From positions 63,894,127-63,958,126 of the forward strand of contig CATQJL010000305.1 in the NCBI GenBank assembly GCA_958299035.1: a stretch of 64,000 bases of DNA. Direction: 5' to 3'. A program made the translations under genes and the position numbers. The notes under the pieces are model-generated. The model did not search any database. It had not been told where the DNA came from and worked only from the letters and a program-made list of their open reading frames with translations. Shown in pieces: positions 12,271 to 23,474 of the stretch (position 1 is the first letter of the stretch; every line of letters begins with the position of its first letter). The DNA is from Cylicocyclus nassatus. Its lineage: Eukaryota; Nematoda; Chromadorea; Rhabditida; Strongylidae.

Positions 12271-12525
12271 CGTATCGACCCAAGGTCAAAAGCACTTGTA
12301 CAAGCTGTGTGACTAAATTGACTTGATGAAAGCGCTGTTGAAATCCTGCAAAATTCAGGTTCAACGACACAAACTTGCAGATACCGTATGCCTACCGTGA
12401 CCTACCGTACCTCTAATCAAGCACAATTGTCGTAATCTGCGTGTCGAATAACCCCTATGCGCCATGTTTCAGCGAACTCTGAGGTCTCCGAGCAGTAAAC
12501 AACCTTGTATAAAGCAGTATTAAAA

Positions 12526-13203
12526 CATGATTAACTTCATCTTAGTGGTGAGTAAGCTACCTCTTCTTGCACTTAATACAAAGCACTACTCCTTCTTTGT
12601 CCACCTCAGGAATCCCGCTTCAGAAGACCTCCAAACTATTGAATTAGAAGCCAACCAAAATCTCGTTTTTCCCATTTTTCGCTTTTGATCGCTGTGCTTT
12701 CACCAAATATTACTCAGAGCTAAGAAGACGAATCAGGCTCAAAACATTCCTATGGAATTTACGAGGTTTAGGCTATTGATTCATATGAATATTGTCCGCT
12801 AAAATGTTTTTTTTTTGATATAGTTAATGGCCTGCGGCACCCCCCCCCCCTCAAAACCTGCGGCTGCCGCAGGTTTTGAGGGGGGGGGGGTGCCGCAGGC
12901 CATTAACTATATCAAAAAAACATTTTTAGCGGACAGTATTTATATGGATCGATAGCCTAGATTACCTAGTTTTCACAGGAGTGATTTGAGCCTGATTCGT
13001 CTTCTTAGCTCTGAGTAGTATTTGGTGAAAGCACAGCGATCAAAAGCGAAAAATGGGAAAAACGAGATTTTGGTTGGCTTCTAATTCCACAGTTTGGAGG
13101 TCTTCTGAAGCGGGATTCCTGAGGTGGACAAAGAAGGAGTAGTGCTTTGTCTTGAGTGCGAAAACGGATAGCTAATTCACCTTTGTAACAAAGTTAACCA
13201 TGT
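12526..13203. repeat. 680-bp near-perfect palindrome (foldback element)
   Basis: Arms of about 290 bp (12580-12863 and 12867-13148) match closely, with weaker matching out to about 12526 and 13203. The axis near 12865 is CCTGCGGCTGCCGCAGG, flanked by a run of C on the left and G on the right. No TIR superfamily or target duplication was fixed, so the class is unknown. There is no coding capacity. Confidence 0.8.
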
Positions 13204-13606
13204 TGGAATTTGACCATTTCACTTAGGTAGCCTAGTATCTTGAATCTTCAGAATTCGCTCAAACTTTGTCTACAGGGGTTAATTGACTTGCTCATTATGG
13301 ATATGTTGCCCATTATGTTTGACAGGGCCTCCAAGTAATGCTATCTTAAGGGAGTCCAGGGGGGGGGTCTTATTAAGACAGCAATCAGGGGGGGTTCGTA
13401 AGCAGCGATCGTGTGCCACACCCCTTGCTTGACCCTGATCACAACCGATATGCTGACGAATCAGCGTCTCGAATCCGCCAATGGTGCCGCGCCTTCGCGG
13501 ACTATTACTCCAAACACGCTATGCACCAGCATGTTGAAAAAGTTGAGTCCGCGAAAGGGGCTGCTGCCTGCAGATAAACAGGATCTAATTTCCACTACGG
13601 TCCTGC

Positions 13607-13955
13607 GGGTGGAGGACACTAGGTCGCCGAAATTGGAAGAGTCCCGCGCGGATTCTCTGCAGGAACGCATGTCCGCGCATGTACAAGGGTGCGTATTTGT
13701 CGCAAATGACCGCGGGGACCGCCCTTTTTCGGCGACCTAATGTCCTCCACCCCGTCCTGCACCTGCACTGCAGTGCTTTGCTTACGGTCGTGTGAAGAAG
13801 CCCTACAACCTTGTAAGGGGTAGAGGACTACATCTCGCCGAAGTGTGGCGGCCCTCGCGGTCATCTGCAACAACGCACTTTTTCACATGTGCAGCAAGAA
13901 TTTCAGCGGACACTCCTACATTCGGCGACATATTGTCCTCTACCCCCTTGTAAGC
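13607..13955. repeat. two related palindromic units in inverted order
   Basis: Unit 13607-13753 has ends GGGTGGAGGACAC / GTCCTCCACCC next to GGTCGCC / GGCGACC. Unit 13809-13955 has ends CTTGTAAGGGGTAGAGGAC / GTCCTCTACCCCCTTGTAAG. The middle of the second resembles the reverse complement of the first (shared CGCGGTCAT block), so they are two copies of one MITE-like family. Confidence 0.6.
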
Positions 13956-14277
13956 ATAACATGGGTTTTTTGCGGAGGTTTTACCTTTGAAGCAAGATTT
14001 CTAACGGGCTGTAGAACATACAAAACATACCGAAGTTGCGAATTCTTTTCAGAACCTTCATAGTCTAAACTGACTATTCAAAGGCACCGTCGACCCTAAG
14101 TTAGGGCTTTTGACCTTTTTTCTTTACGAAAGAGGGACCACCTATCAAGCCAATGCCCATGTCGCGGCGCAAAATGTCTCTTCTGAAGCGAGAAAATAGC
14201 TTCGGAATAGCGAAGAGGCATGTGCCCCAAGTTGGCACCGCCCCTCCAGTAATGCCCGCCCATCCCCGCGCGCCCAT

Positions 14278-14643
14278 TCAATTACCGTTCAAAAAAACCG
14301 ACGTACGGGTTTCTAACGGGGACTGTCGGAGTTTTCGCCAATTCTCGACTTCATATTCGGAATCAGGGACATGAAAAGGCTCCGAAATGACTAGAGCATG
14401 GAAGTCGAGAATCTGGGTGCCTTTGAGATGCGAGGTGAACGGCACTTGTTCCCCAATATCAATGGAGCAATTAGTTAGAATCATGACTGCCAGCTGCGGC
14501 GTAGAGGACATTACATTGCTGAAAGATGGTCCCATGCGGACCTTTGCGACAAACCACTCATGTCCAGTTAGCCGCGGACGGCCTAGAATAGCTAAGCTCG
14601 TTCCCCTACCCATCCTGGTTTGTCGCTCTGATGGGAGTTTCAA
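14278..14643 (-). pseudogene. fragment of an unidentified dispersed coding repeat (PDSEY type)
   Basis: A 121-codon frame carries TQILDFHALVISEPF followed by PDSEYEVENWRKLRQSP. A minus-strand frame at 57816-58010 has the same order: TQNLEFDVFVDF then PDSEYGVEDPRTPKNP. Two related copies in one window suggest a piece of a mobile or repeated gene. I cannot name the family. Confidence 0.4.
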
Positions 14644-17600
14644 ACTTATGTATGACGAGGAATATTGCGTTTTTGGCTTTTGAGAGAAGGGGTTTTGCGC
14701 GAAAAGTTATGGAAGTGGAAACATTACTTATTGTCGCGGTGCGGCAGTGCTTCGCGATTCCGCGATGATTGTGAGTCTCAGACCCCCTCCCCGTCCTCTT
14801 TCCCCCCCCCCCCCGCATCCTCTCCATTCCCCCCCCCCCCTCCCCCACCATCCTGACAGAGAGGACTGCTAGCTACTGGACCTACTCAGTAATGACTCAT
14901 ACAACTTATTTGCATTCTCTGATAAACCTTACCAAATTTGAGATCATTCTCAAGGCACAAGCATTCAGGGTGGTGGGTGGAAAGTAGGGTCTCTATTGCC
15001 GGTCGAAGGCGCGGTCGGCTTGTAAAAGCGAAGTATGTGCGAGCATATATTACCTCAGAGCGCTTCAGCTTTCCGACAGTAAACTGTAGTCCTATTATCG
15101 TAATGGCAAACGACTATTAGCATCAGCTGCAGAACCTCAAAATTGGCTGCAGGAGGAGCAATGGACGGATGCAATTTCCATTGGCCCCATCTGTAGGCTC
15201 CCCTCTCCGAGCTCTTTAGGCTGGGTGTAGATTTGCTGTCAGCACAGAGCTAGCGCTCTGTCAGCGCCTAAATCGGTCAGTGGCGCATCCATAGCTGGTA
15301 CGGTGGCCCGGCGCTGTCACGGCCATGGCACGACACTGGCACACTGGGCGCACTTTGCAGCTGCCCATCTTCTCAATAACTACAAGCGTAAGGTTTCTCT
15401 GGCATTTTGGAGTTCGTTATATTCGCTGGAAGTACCAGACCTTGTAGTCAGTTTTCTCTTTGCGCACAAAGTATTCGGGCGAGGAACTTCAAACGCCTCT
15501 TATCATCGCTGCCTCTGTTAAGCACTCAAAAGGGCGCATCGATAAACTTCGTCTAATTACAGTCCAAAAGGTGTACTGGCGCTTTTGTTACCTACCCTGA
15601 AACGCGCTCTGTTGTCTAGGCTCATTGCGCACTCCTACTTCGTCAAAGAGAGAACAGGGCTCACCCTGTTGTGAACCTTGTCCTGTAGGCTTTCAATAAA
15701 CTGATCCATGTGTAGGCGATATAGGCGATAAACTGATCCGAAAGATGCACTACGTAAATGAAGTGTTCCACCGTAAATGAAGCTTCATATAGGTGTAATG
15801 TTTTTGTGATAATGAGCTATCTTGTAGATAAGGCTTAGATTTTGCACATTCGAACTTTCTTAGTGGTGGTATTGGCAGAACGGGAGTTTATTGTGAAAGT
15901 AGTCTACATAAGCATATATCATTAGGGTATTCGCCAAATGCTCAAAGGTTTCACTCACTATAAGAAACAATACACTATCAACTTGGAACTTGATTAGAAA
16001 ATCTGAACCAAAAGTATATTCGCGGTGATGTATCATAAATTACCTACCTAAAAAAACTAGTGCTACCTTCTAAGTTATTTGTTTCTAGCCTTCAATCAAA
16101 GTACCGCCTTGAAGCTTTATGAGGTAATATAATATAATAAAATCAAGTTGCTGTTTTCTTGGTTCAGATTACCAAGTGGGTAAGCCTTTCTCTATTCTTT
16201 CTTACCATCTTTGCATCTCACTACAATGACTCTGACCTCAAAAGACCCCCCTTATTTCGTCGAGTTCTGATTAAACAAGAGTAAATTTCGTTTTTTGCAC
16301 TCTTATTTTGCTGTAGATGCACGAATAACCATATTGAGCACCCTAATAAGAAAAATCTCTCCTTACACTCTACGATTTGAAGTTTATTGGTAGAGTTTAT
16401 CCTTATAGGTACTAATTCGTGCAAAGCAAGATTAGCAAGCCTTGAGTTTCTGAAAGGATCCTTACATAGTTCAAATGTTACATCAAAGATTAGAGTGATT
16501 CATAACTGGTCCATAAGTTTTTTGCGGCTGGAGTCATTCTTTCAAGGTGAAGGATTAAGACTAACATCTTGAAAAAGAAATTTTCGCTTAGTGCTGACAA
16601 TCTCTGAGTACATGTTATAACTCCTTTCATTTACTATCTCAAATAATTATTATGCTTTGATTTTACTGTATCAAGTTTCCTTTATTGGAATTCTACAGTT
16701 TCACAAGCTCAGAATAGTTTGAATGCTCACTTTCGACCCTTTTACCACTGGGTTCTTTCCTTTGATTTGGCTCTGTAAAGGTACGTTTTGCATTTTCTTC
16801 CTATGACGTTAGTTGGCCTTTGATCAAAGCTTCAATCTTAGCGCCGTCGACTCCACTTCGGGTCAATTGTGTGCTTCCACTTCCTTTTCAAGCAAAGCTT
16901 AGGTCTTTCCAATCTAGTTGAGACTACAATTTCTCTATCATTAGCTTGTTATGTAGCCGTCCAGAAACTATTCAAATACGTAGATCACATTCTAAAAGTG
17001 AAGAGAAGGAATAACAGGGAGAGTAGTGGTTTTCGCATTTTTTAATTTTCAACAACGCTGATTTTTTAGAAAAAAATTCATTCACCAACAATTTTATGTG
17101 AGACTTGAGTTCCTCTTCTTCAAATCCGTAAACATGGAATTTTGTTGACCAATTGGCCTACAATTCTCACAGAATTACTGTTGTTATCGTCAATCTGCCT
17201 CTGAAATTGTATATGCCTATATTCATTTCATAGAATGTTTCTTGTATAGTCTAGCGGCATTTGTTTACGCGGAAGCCTTATTTGTTAATAATCAGTTCCG
17301 TATAACAGGGATAGGATATCGCAGGTGCTCATTAGTAATCTTTCGTTGCTGCGTTATAACCTTCGTAAAGTTCAACAACTTTTTTTACTCCTGGATCGCC
17401 ACTGCTATGTATGTTTAATAACTGATTGCTATACCACTTCGTATTTGTGAAAATTAACTAAAAATCTCGAAAAATTGGTTTCCTGCAAATCGAAGATTTG
17501 AAGTTTTTATTTGACATGCTATTCGATTAAATTTAATCAGTACAAATTATTGGTTAGTCAGTCCTTGATTGCTTATCGCAAAAAAATTAGCTCCACTCGA

Positions 17601-17762
17601 ACATGCTGCACTTAGGGGAGGGACGAATTGCGGAATTGTGGCGAACAGTAGTTGTTTTTTACTACGAAGAACCTGCTACGGTTAAGGCTGGCTTTCAAAA
17701 AAAAAAAAGAGGAAAGCTTCCTACCCAGTTTTTTTCTCAAAACAGTGGGTGACTTTGCTACT
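14644..17762. other. long stretch without a supported gene
   Basis: It contains C-rich runs (about 14800-14850) and AT-rich DNA. Short frames at 15303-15521 and 16221-16572 show no domain or splice support. I see no gene. Confidence 0.4.
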
Positions 17763-18241
17763 CACAAGGGATGGATATATGCTCGAAGTGGCGTTTCCGT
17801 ACAAAATGTATACTGTTTTATAGAGCGTGGAACGCTGAGTTCAAACCTACTTTCGATATGCAAAGTGCTTCCGGGAGGGGAGTTATGGAAATTTTTTGAT
17901 GCAAAAATTTGAGAGCACCGCTACAATAAAACCATTCGGAATCTTAGTCCATGAGCTCAAATGGGGCCACGATTACTGCCAGGGCGTTTTATAGAAAAAA
18001 AAACCTTTAATCTAATAAACCCATGTCAGTCATTACTCCTTTTGAGCGCCGAAAAGGCCTCAACACCCTGTTTTTAACTTAGCCAATTCGTTGAATTTCT
18101 ACCTCAAAAGAATCTCAGAACTCACCTCCAAGAAGCGCTTTGCAGATAACGAAAGCGGATCTGGAATCAGCGTTCTATGCTGTATAAGATAATATACATC
18201 TCATATGGAAACGCCATTTCGACCAAGTATCCTTTCCTTGT
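17763..18241. repeat. inverted pair of a dispersed repeat
   Basis: The arm 17763-17905 and the arm about 18115-18241 are reverse-complement relatives (mirrored ACAAGGGATGG ... GGCGTTTCC and GGAAACGCC ... CCTTTCCTTGT). A third relative lies near 53400-53525, inside one Helitron-like unit. Confidence 0.5.
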
Positions 18242-20156
18242 CAGACATACCGCTTCGAGACGCTTGTGAACAAAGAGACTACAATCGCTGATACAATTAT
18301 AAGATCCTGTTTTTTTTACTCCAGGTTACATGGGGCCAGGGCGCGGCACTGGCTGGCACCAGGTAAATTTCAGAATGAAGTCTCTTCAATGTTAAAAAAA
18401 TTTCGTACGAAGTCTCTTTTGACCTTTTTAAGATTCATTATTTTGAGATTATGTAAAATGTGTATTAACGTTTTCACGCATGCTGATTTCATTGAACAAC
18501 TTTTTACAAGTTTTCTGTGTTTTTTTAGTGGTTCAATTGTTTTGAGGAGCAATGAAAAAGATTTTCGGATGGCCGAAAAGAAAACATTATTGCATGTAAA
18601 CTTTTACAGTGTAGCTGCAATTGATGTAAAAAAAAGTATGAGAACTCATGTGAGCAAAGGTTTGGTGCCAGCTTAGCTGGCAGTCAAAATTCAGAAGTTC
18701 AGCACAACTTTCATTCACATAAATCCGACGCGATGCACGCACCAAATTTGGTGTCATGTGAACGCGTTTTGTTTGTAAACAAGACTTTTGTTTGTTTGGA
18801 CAGAATTAAATTCCCGCGTTGTTAGCAACGGCATGTCGCCTATAAGACCCATTTGACACATTTTGACATAAATCTACTTCTTGTGGTCAGGATTACGGAG
18901 CTCATAATGCTACTTCCCACTACTACGCCAATTTTTATTTTGTGGATAGGCTAAAAACTTTAGCAAATTGTTCATAAAAAATTACAAATAAATCGAGCCA
19001 AAGGTAATTTTATTGTCATACATTTTGTTGCTTCTCTCGAACACGAATCTCAAAAATAATCTGATAATATAGATTTATGTTCACTAGGAATTTTTTTCAC
19101 CTTGTTCAAAATATGTAAAAGTTAATTAGGATTTAGAATTTTAAACATTTTATCATTCAGTTTGATTCTTGCATGTATATCAATAGAAGCGGGAGGAAAG
19201 CATTAGCTAGGCTCTCCTCACATAGAAAGAATACTAATCAGAGTACTCTCCATCAACGCGAATCTCTTTCCAATTATTTTTTGCTAATCCATTCGTGTTA
19301 GTCAATGATCCTCGAGCATGTATGTATCCCAGCACCACCGAGACGTGTTAGTCCGTTCGTTAGCAAAATTATAGTAAATTTAGTATCTGCTTTATAACCA
19401 TCCTGCGGGAGGAATGACATGGCCTATCTTTTCTTGGTATCTCTTTTTTGTACTCTATATTAATCTCGCTTGTTCTGAAAAGAACGAGTTTGAAACTAGG
19501 TTGAAAAGCAATCTCGTCTATTTTCGAAGAATCCTACAAATGCGCAATAAATTATACGGGAAGTATTTATTTCAATCATATACGCTCACTGAGGCATGTG
19601 GCACTCGCCACAGGATGTTAGCATAGCATTACTTCTGTGTAGACCCTAGATCACATAATTTATTTCTGTTTCGTAGATATTAAAGCAAAAGATCTATTGA
19701 GATGAGAGGAAAATCTGAGAGAAATAAGGCTTAATTAGAACACTAAGCGTAAATTCATAATTATAAGCAGAGGCACAACTGTACTTTGTAAGCAAAGGCT
19801 CAAAAGATTTTTCAACTTTTTGGACTCTATTTTTCAACTTTATGAACTGCTAGCATTCTCTACAACATTTATGAAAATCTTAGAGCTCACAACCAACGTT
19901 GCAAACCGTTGCAGTTTGTAACTTTCGTGACAAACCATCATTCTTGCTACTCTATCTCTCATGACTGCCTGATTGCTTCTATTTTTACTCATTTGTATTG
20001 AGATTATGAGTTTTCGCATGCTCGTTTACGTCTCGTAAGGTAAACAAATATAAATCGTATTTTTTGTTCGAGTGTACGCTATATTTTTTTTGGAAATGTG
20101 TGTACATGAATGATTTAAGTTGCAATTGTTTGCAAGTGGCATTCCTTATTTATTTA
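18242..20156. other. AT-rich stretch, no firm gene
   Basis: Contains a 136-codon frame (18266-18676) with no domain, a short stretch near 18690-18780 related to the repeats inside the 42.9-43.3 kb hAT-type element, and the signal-peptide frame listed separately. Confidence 0.4.
19414..19626 (+). CDS. possible small secreted protein, 70 residues
   Basis: The frame starts MTWPIFSWYLFFVLYINLA and then CSEKNEFETRLKSNLVYFRR: a convincing hydrophobic signal peptide with a likely cleavage after Ala-Cys-Ser, followed by a charged region with one further Cys. It is uninterrupted and has no introns. No family is recognised and the surroundings are repeat-rich, so a chance frame cannot be excluded. Confidence 0.28.
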   Translation: MTWPIFSWYLFFVLYINLACSEKNEFETRLKSNLVYFRRILQMRNKLYGKYLFQSYTLTEACGTRHRMLA

Positions 20157-21105
20157 TTGGGTTGTCCCATAAGTCTTTTCATTTTTGGTTTTTCGTTGTG
20201 ATAAGTCATATACTTCTTATTATAAATAGACATCTGGATACCATTCGATAGAGCAAAGCAAGCTCTATAAGATGGCATGTAAATGCTCGCAACAGCTTCA
20301 ACACATCACAAATTAGAAGCAAAATCTGAGAACTTTCGGATGCTAAAAAACTGAAAAATTTTCATATCTTCATTCAAGAAAAGTCCTACAGATCTCTCAC
20401 TCGCTCACGCATATACATTCCACATCAGACACTCAGTGTGCTGTTGCTGTATTTTTCTTTTGTTAGCTAGAAACCAAGAAAACGAAAAGTTCCATGTTTT
20501 TGTCAAACTGATGCTGCGCTGTTCTTACACTAACAGTTGTTTACTACAAGCCCTTAGAAGTACATCCGTAAATTTTTAGCTCTCTACATGCTCTAGTTTC
20601 CCAGAAATATTGAGTTAAGCGTTGAAAAACCTGAGTGAGGAGAGCTCAATTCGATATTTCTCGGGAACTAGAGCTTATAGAAAGCTAAAAATTTGCAGCT
20701 ATACTTTTAAAGGCTTATAGTACACAACTGTTAGTGTAAGAACAGCACAGCATCACCTTTTGAAACATGAAAATTTTCGTTCTTGATTTATAGTCAGTAT
20801 AAAAACACAGCAACGACACATATGAGTGTCCGATGTGGAGTGCATATGCGTGAGTGAGCGAGAGATCTGTAGGACTTTTTGAACGGAGATGTAAACAAGT
20901 CTTCAATTTTAGGAGGGGAGGCATCCGAAACTCTGTAGGTTTGGTTTACTTGAGGTGGATTGAAGCTGGTGCAGAGCAAGGCATAAACGCCTTCTTATAG
21001 AGTTTGCTTTGCTCTATCGAACGATATCGGGATGTCTGTATAGAATAAGAAGTACATGATTTATCACAAAAACTCAAAAATGAAAAGGCTTATGGGACAA
21101 CCTAA
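20157..21105. mobile_element. 949-bp foldback element with mariner-type ends
   Basis: Left end TTGGGTTGTCCCATAAG at 20157, preceded by TA; right end CTTATGGGACAACCTAA to 21105. The arms mirror each other for much of their length, e.g. GTTCTTACACTAACAGTTGT (left) and ACAACTGTTAGTGTAAGAAC (right), with the axis near 20630. The right flanking TA is not intact. There is no transposase frame, so it is non-autonomous. Confidence 0.72.
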
Positions 21106-21284
21106 AATTATTGTTTTTCAAATTATTTGACTCGGAATTTGCTTGAACTTGGGAGCGTTTGGCCCGATTTCAAACAAATAAAGGTGGTAGTCTGTCGAAA
21201 AGAAGTTCAATTTCTCACAGTTATTCTCCCCTTCCCCTCCTCTTTTCCTTCCCACCCCTCCACTATACTTGAGTAATACGAAAA

Positions 21285-21510
21285 TTTTTCATCGAATGAA
21301 TGAATATCGAATAAATTCGAAAAAGAAAAATTTCGAATATCGAATAAATTCGACAATAAAATATCTCGAATAAACGAATATCGAATAAATTCGAGGTTCA
21401 AAAATTCTCGAATGAATGAATTCCGAATAAATTCGGAAAATCAAAAATATCGAATGATTGAATATCGAATATATTCGAACATTGGAAGTCGAATTTCGAA
21501 TAAATATGAG
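21285..21510. repeat. tandem TTCGAA/ATCGAATAAATTCGA array
   Basis: About five degenerate units of some 45 bp are built on ATCGAATGAATGAAT and ATCGAATAAATTCGA. A second TTCGAA array lies at 22690-22975. Confidence 0.7.
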
Positions 21511-21526
21511 TGATTTATCGAATAAC

Positions 21527-21965
21527 TAGAGCAACCAGATCTCAAACTTGCCGACATATCTGGCTGAACCCGACAGTAGCCTCGTATCCCCTATACCAAC
21601 TCCTAGCTGAGAATTTTCCAGGAATCGCTGAAATCGAGAAATTAGATTTTGGTTTTAATCAGCGTCCTCTACCCCCCCCCCCCTGTACCAACTCCCAACC
21701 TCGTAGCTCAAGATTTTCCAAAAATCGACAGTCAATAAAGTAAGTTTTTATTCTTAATCGGCACCCTCACTTACCCCCTTGTACCAACTCCCAGTCCCGC
21801 AGCTAGAATTTCTCCAAAAATCAATAAAATCGATAAAATTTTTATCCATAATCAGCGCCCTCACTTACCCCTTGCACCAACTCCTAACCCCGTAGCTCAA
21901 ACTTCTCCAAAAATCGATAAAGTAAGTTTTTATCCACAATCAGCACCCTCGCTCACCCCCTTGTA
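21527..21965 (-). repeat. minisatellite derived from a Helitron-like element
   Basis: Four units of about 100 bp carry CCCCTTGTACCAACTCCCA, GTAGCTCAA and AAAATCGATAAAAT. Read on the minus strand these match the inside of the Helitron-like A units at 44.4, 52.1 and 54.3 kb (GAGCTACAGGGCTGGGAGTT). On the minus strand the block is followed by CTAGT near 21527, like an A-unit end. The 5' portion is lost. Confidence 0.6.
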
Positions 21966-22689
21966 AGGTATAAGCTGGTCGTGGACGAAGGCATGTGGTT
22001 TATTCCGCGAAGCGAGCACGAATGCCCTTATAGCCCCTGACATACTGCAGACATTTCAATGGCGACATGGTTTGGCAATAGTCAAATTGTCCAAAACTTA
22101 TTCTAAAAGTACAGAATGCAGGGCATTTATCTTTTCAGTAAGTTGTACACGCTAAACATTTGAGGTAAGCTGGCGTTACATTTGAAGACATCTCGTGACT
22201 GGCAAATCGCGTACGGCGATCTAAATTGTCTAATCCTCCACTACAACTGCGATGTCCTTTACTCATAATACACCAATTCGCAAAAAATCTCCAAGCTATA
22301 TAGCGAATAGAGGCAGCTGTGCAATATAACTTATGCGAACAAGAGTGCTCACTAGTGTGGGCTTTGCGTACCACAAGCATGAGCAGTGCAAAGAGAGAAA
22401 AACAGGCATTTCAAAACACTTCCAATATATGAACTCGGAACATGAGCTTGAATCTGACAGCTTCTTTGCTGATTTGGTGCCAGTAGCAGTGCGAACAATC
22501 TCATTGATCGAAAAAGCATCAATTAAAATCCAAATATGATTTTTCTCCTGTCAAGCAGTCGGAAGAATGCGACCCTCCACACAGTTCAAAGGTCATAATG
22601 GTTGCAAAAGATGCATTACCTAGTTTTGCGAAAAAAAAACGCGGACGAAGTGAGCTTGATACTCAGCAGTTGGCTCTGCAACAATGTCG
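21966..22689. other. no supported gene
   Basis: Frames at 22135-22380 (minus) and 22333-22539 (plus) show no domain. The stretch lies between the Helitron-derived minisatellite and the second TTCGAA array and may be part of one composite repeat. Confidence 0.35.
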
Positions 22690-22975
22690 AATAATCTGAA
22701 TACGGAGTTCATTCGAATACGAATTCGAATAAACATTCGAATAAAACATTCGAATAAAATCTATTCGAAACCCCGTTTTTTGATTATTCGAGTTTTCGAA
22801 TTTTATTCGAAACCCTGTTTTTTGATCATTCGAGTTTCGATTTTTATTGGAAACCTCGTTTTCTCAATTATTCGAGTTTCGAAGATTATTCGAAAATGGA
22901 AGAACTCCGAATATCGAATTTCGAATACGAATATATTCGAATGTTTTATTCGAATGATCGAATTTCAATTTGATT
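22690..22975. repeat. second TTCGAA-rich tandem array
   Basis: Three units of about 50 bp repeat ATTCGAGTTTTCGAATTTTA and TTCGAAACCCCGTTTTTTGA, flanked by shorter TTCGAATA stretches. Its orientation appears inverted relative to the array at 21285-21510. Confidence 0.65.
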
Positions 22976-23474
22976 CGGACCCAAATATATCCTCTACCCC
23001 TTTTCCCTCTTTCTATGAGAGATTTTCTGATTGAGAGATGAGTAAATAGAAGGAGTTTCCCTCGATACAAACGTGAAAATACTAAAAAAGTAATTATCAA
23101 AACTACCAATCGTGATCAAACTCCATCTCCCTCATTCCCTTAGGCGGAAAGATTTGGTGAATATTGTCTGAAGCTTCTCAGTGAGCTTGCTGGAGTTTAT
23201 TCTGAAATACATATCAAAACTCATACTAGTACTCTATGGAAAACTTATTTTATACCCCCCTCTTCTGCATCGTCAACTGTCAGATGTACCCGTGCGCTGC
23301 AAATATGATGTTTTGGAGCTAATAAAAATTAGCAGAATCTTGTTCGTTGTTGTTCATTTTAGCATGACATTTGGATAATGAGAGTCATGACTCCAAATTT
23401 ATTTTGTCTGATGCACAACAACATCTTGAGCAATGGTACTATTATATGTATCTGCCAGCTAATGAATTATTCAG
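22976..23474. promoter_or_regulatory. upstream region of the globin gene with trans-splice-type acceptor
   Basis: No coding exon is seen. The sequence ends in ATTATTCAG directly before the globin ATG at 23475, which fits a spliced-leader acceptor; an upstream 5' exon ending here is the alternative. The promoter itself is not recognisable. Confidence 0.4.

Noticed and set aside
17652..17912. 86-codon plus-strand frame
   Set aside because: It overlaps an arm of the inverted repeat 17763-18241 and has no domain.
22690..22975. Regular repeats that could suggest a CRISPR array
   Set aside because: The units are AT-rich, degenerate and directly adjacent, without unique spacers, in a eukaryotic genome.
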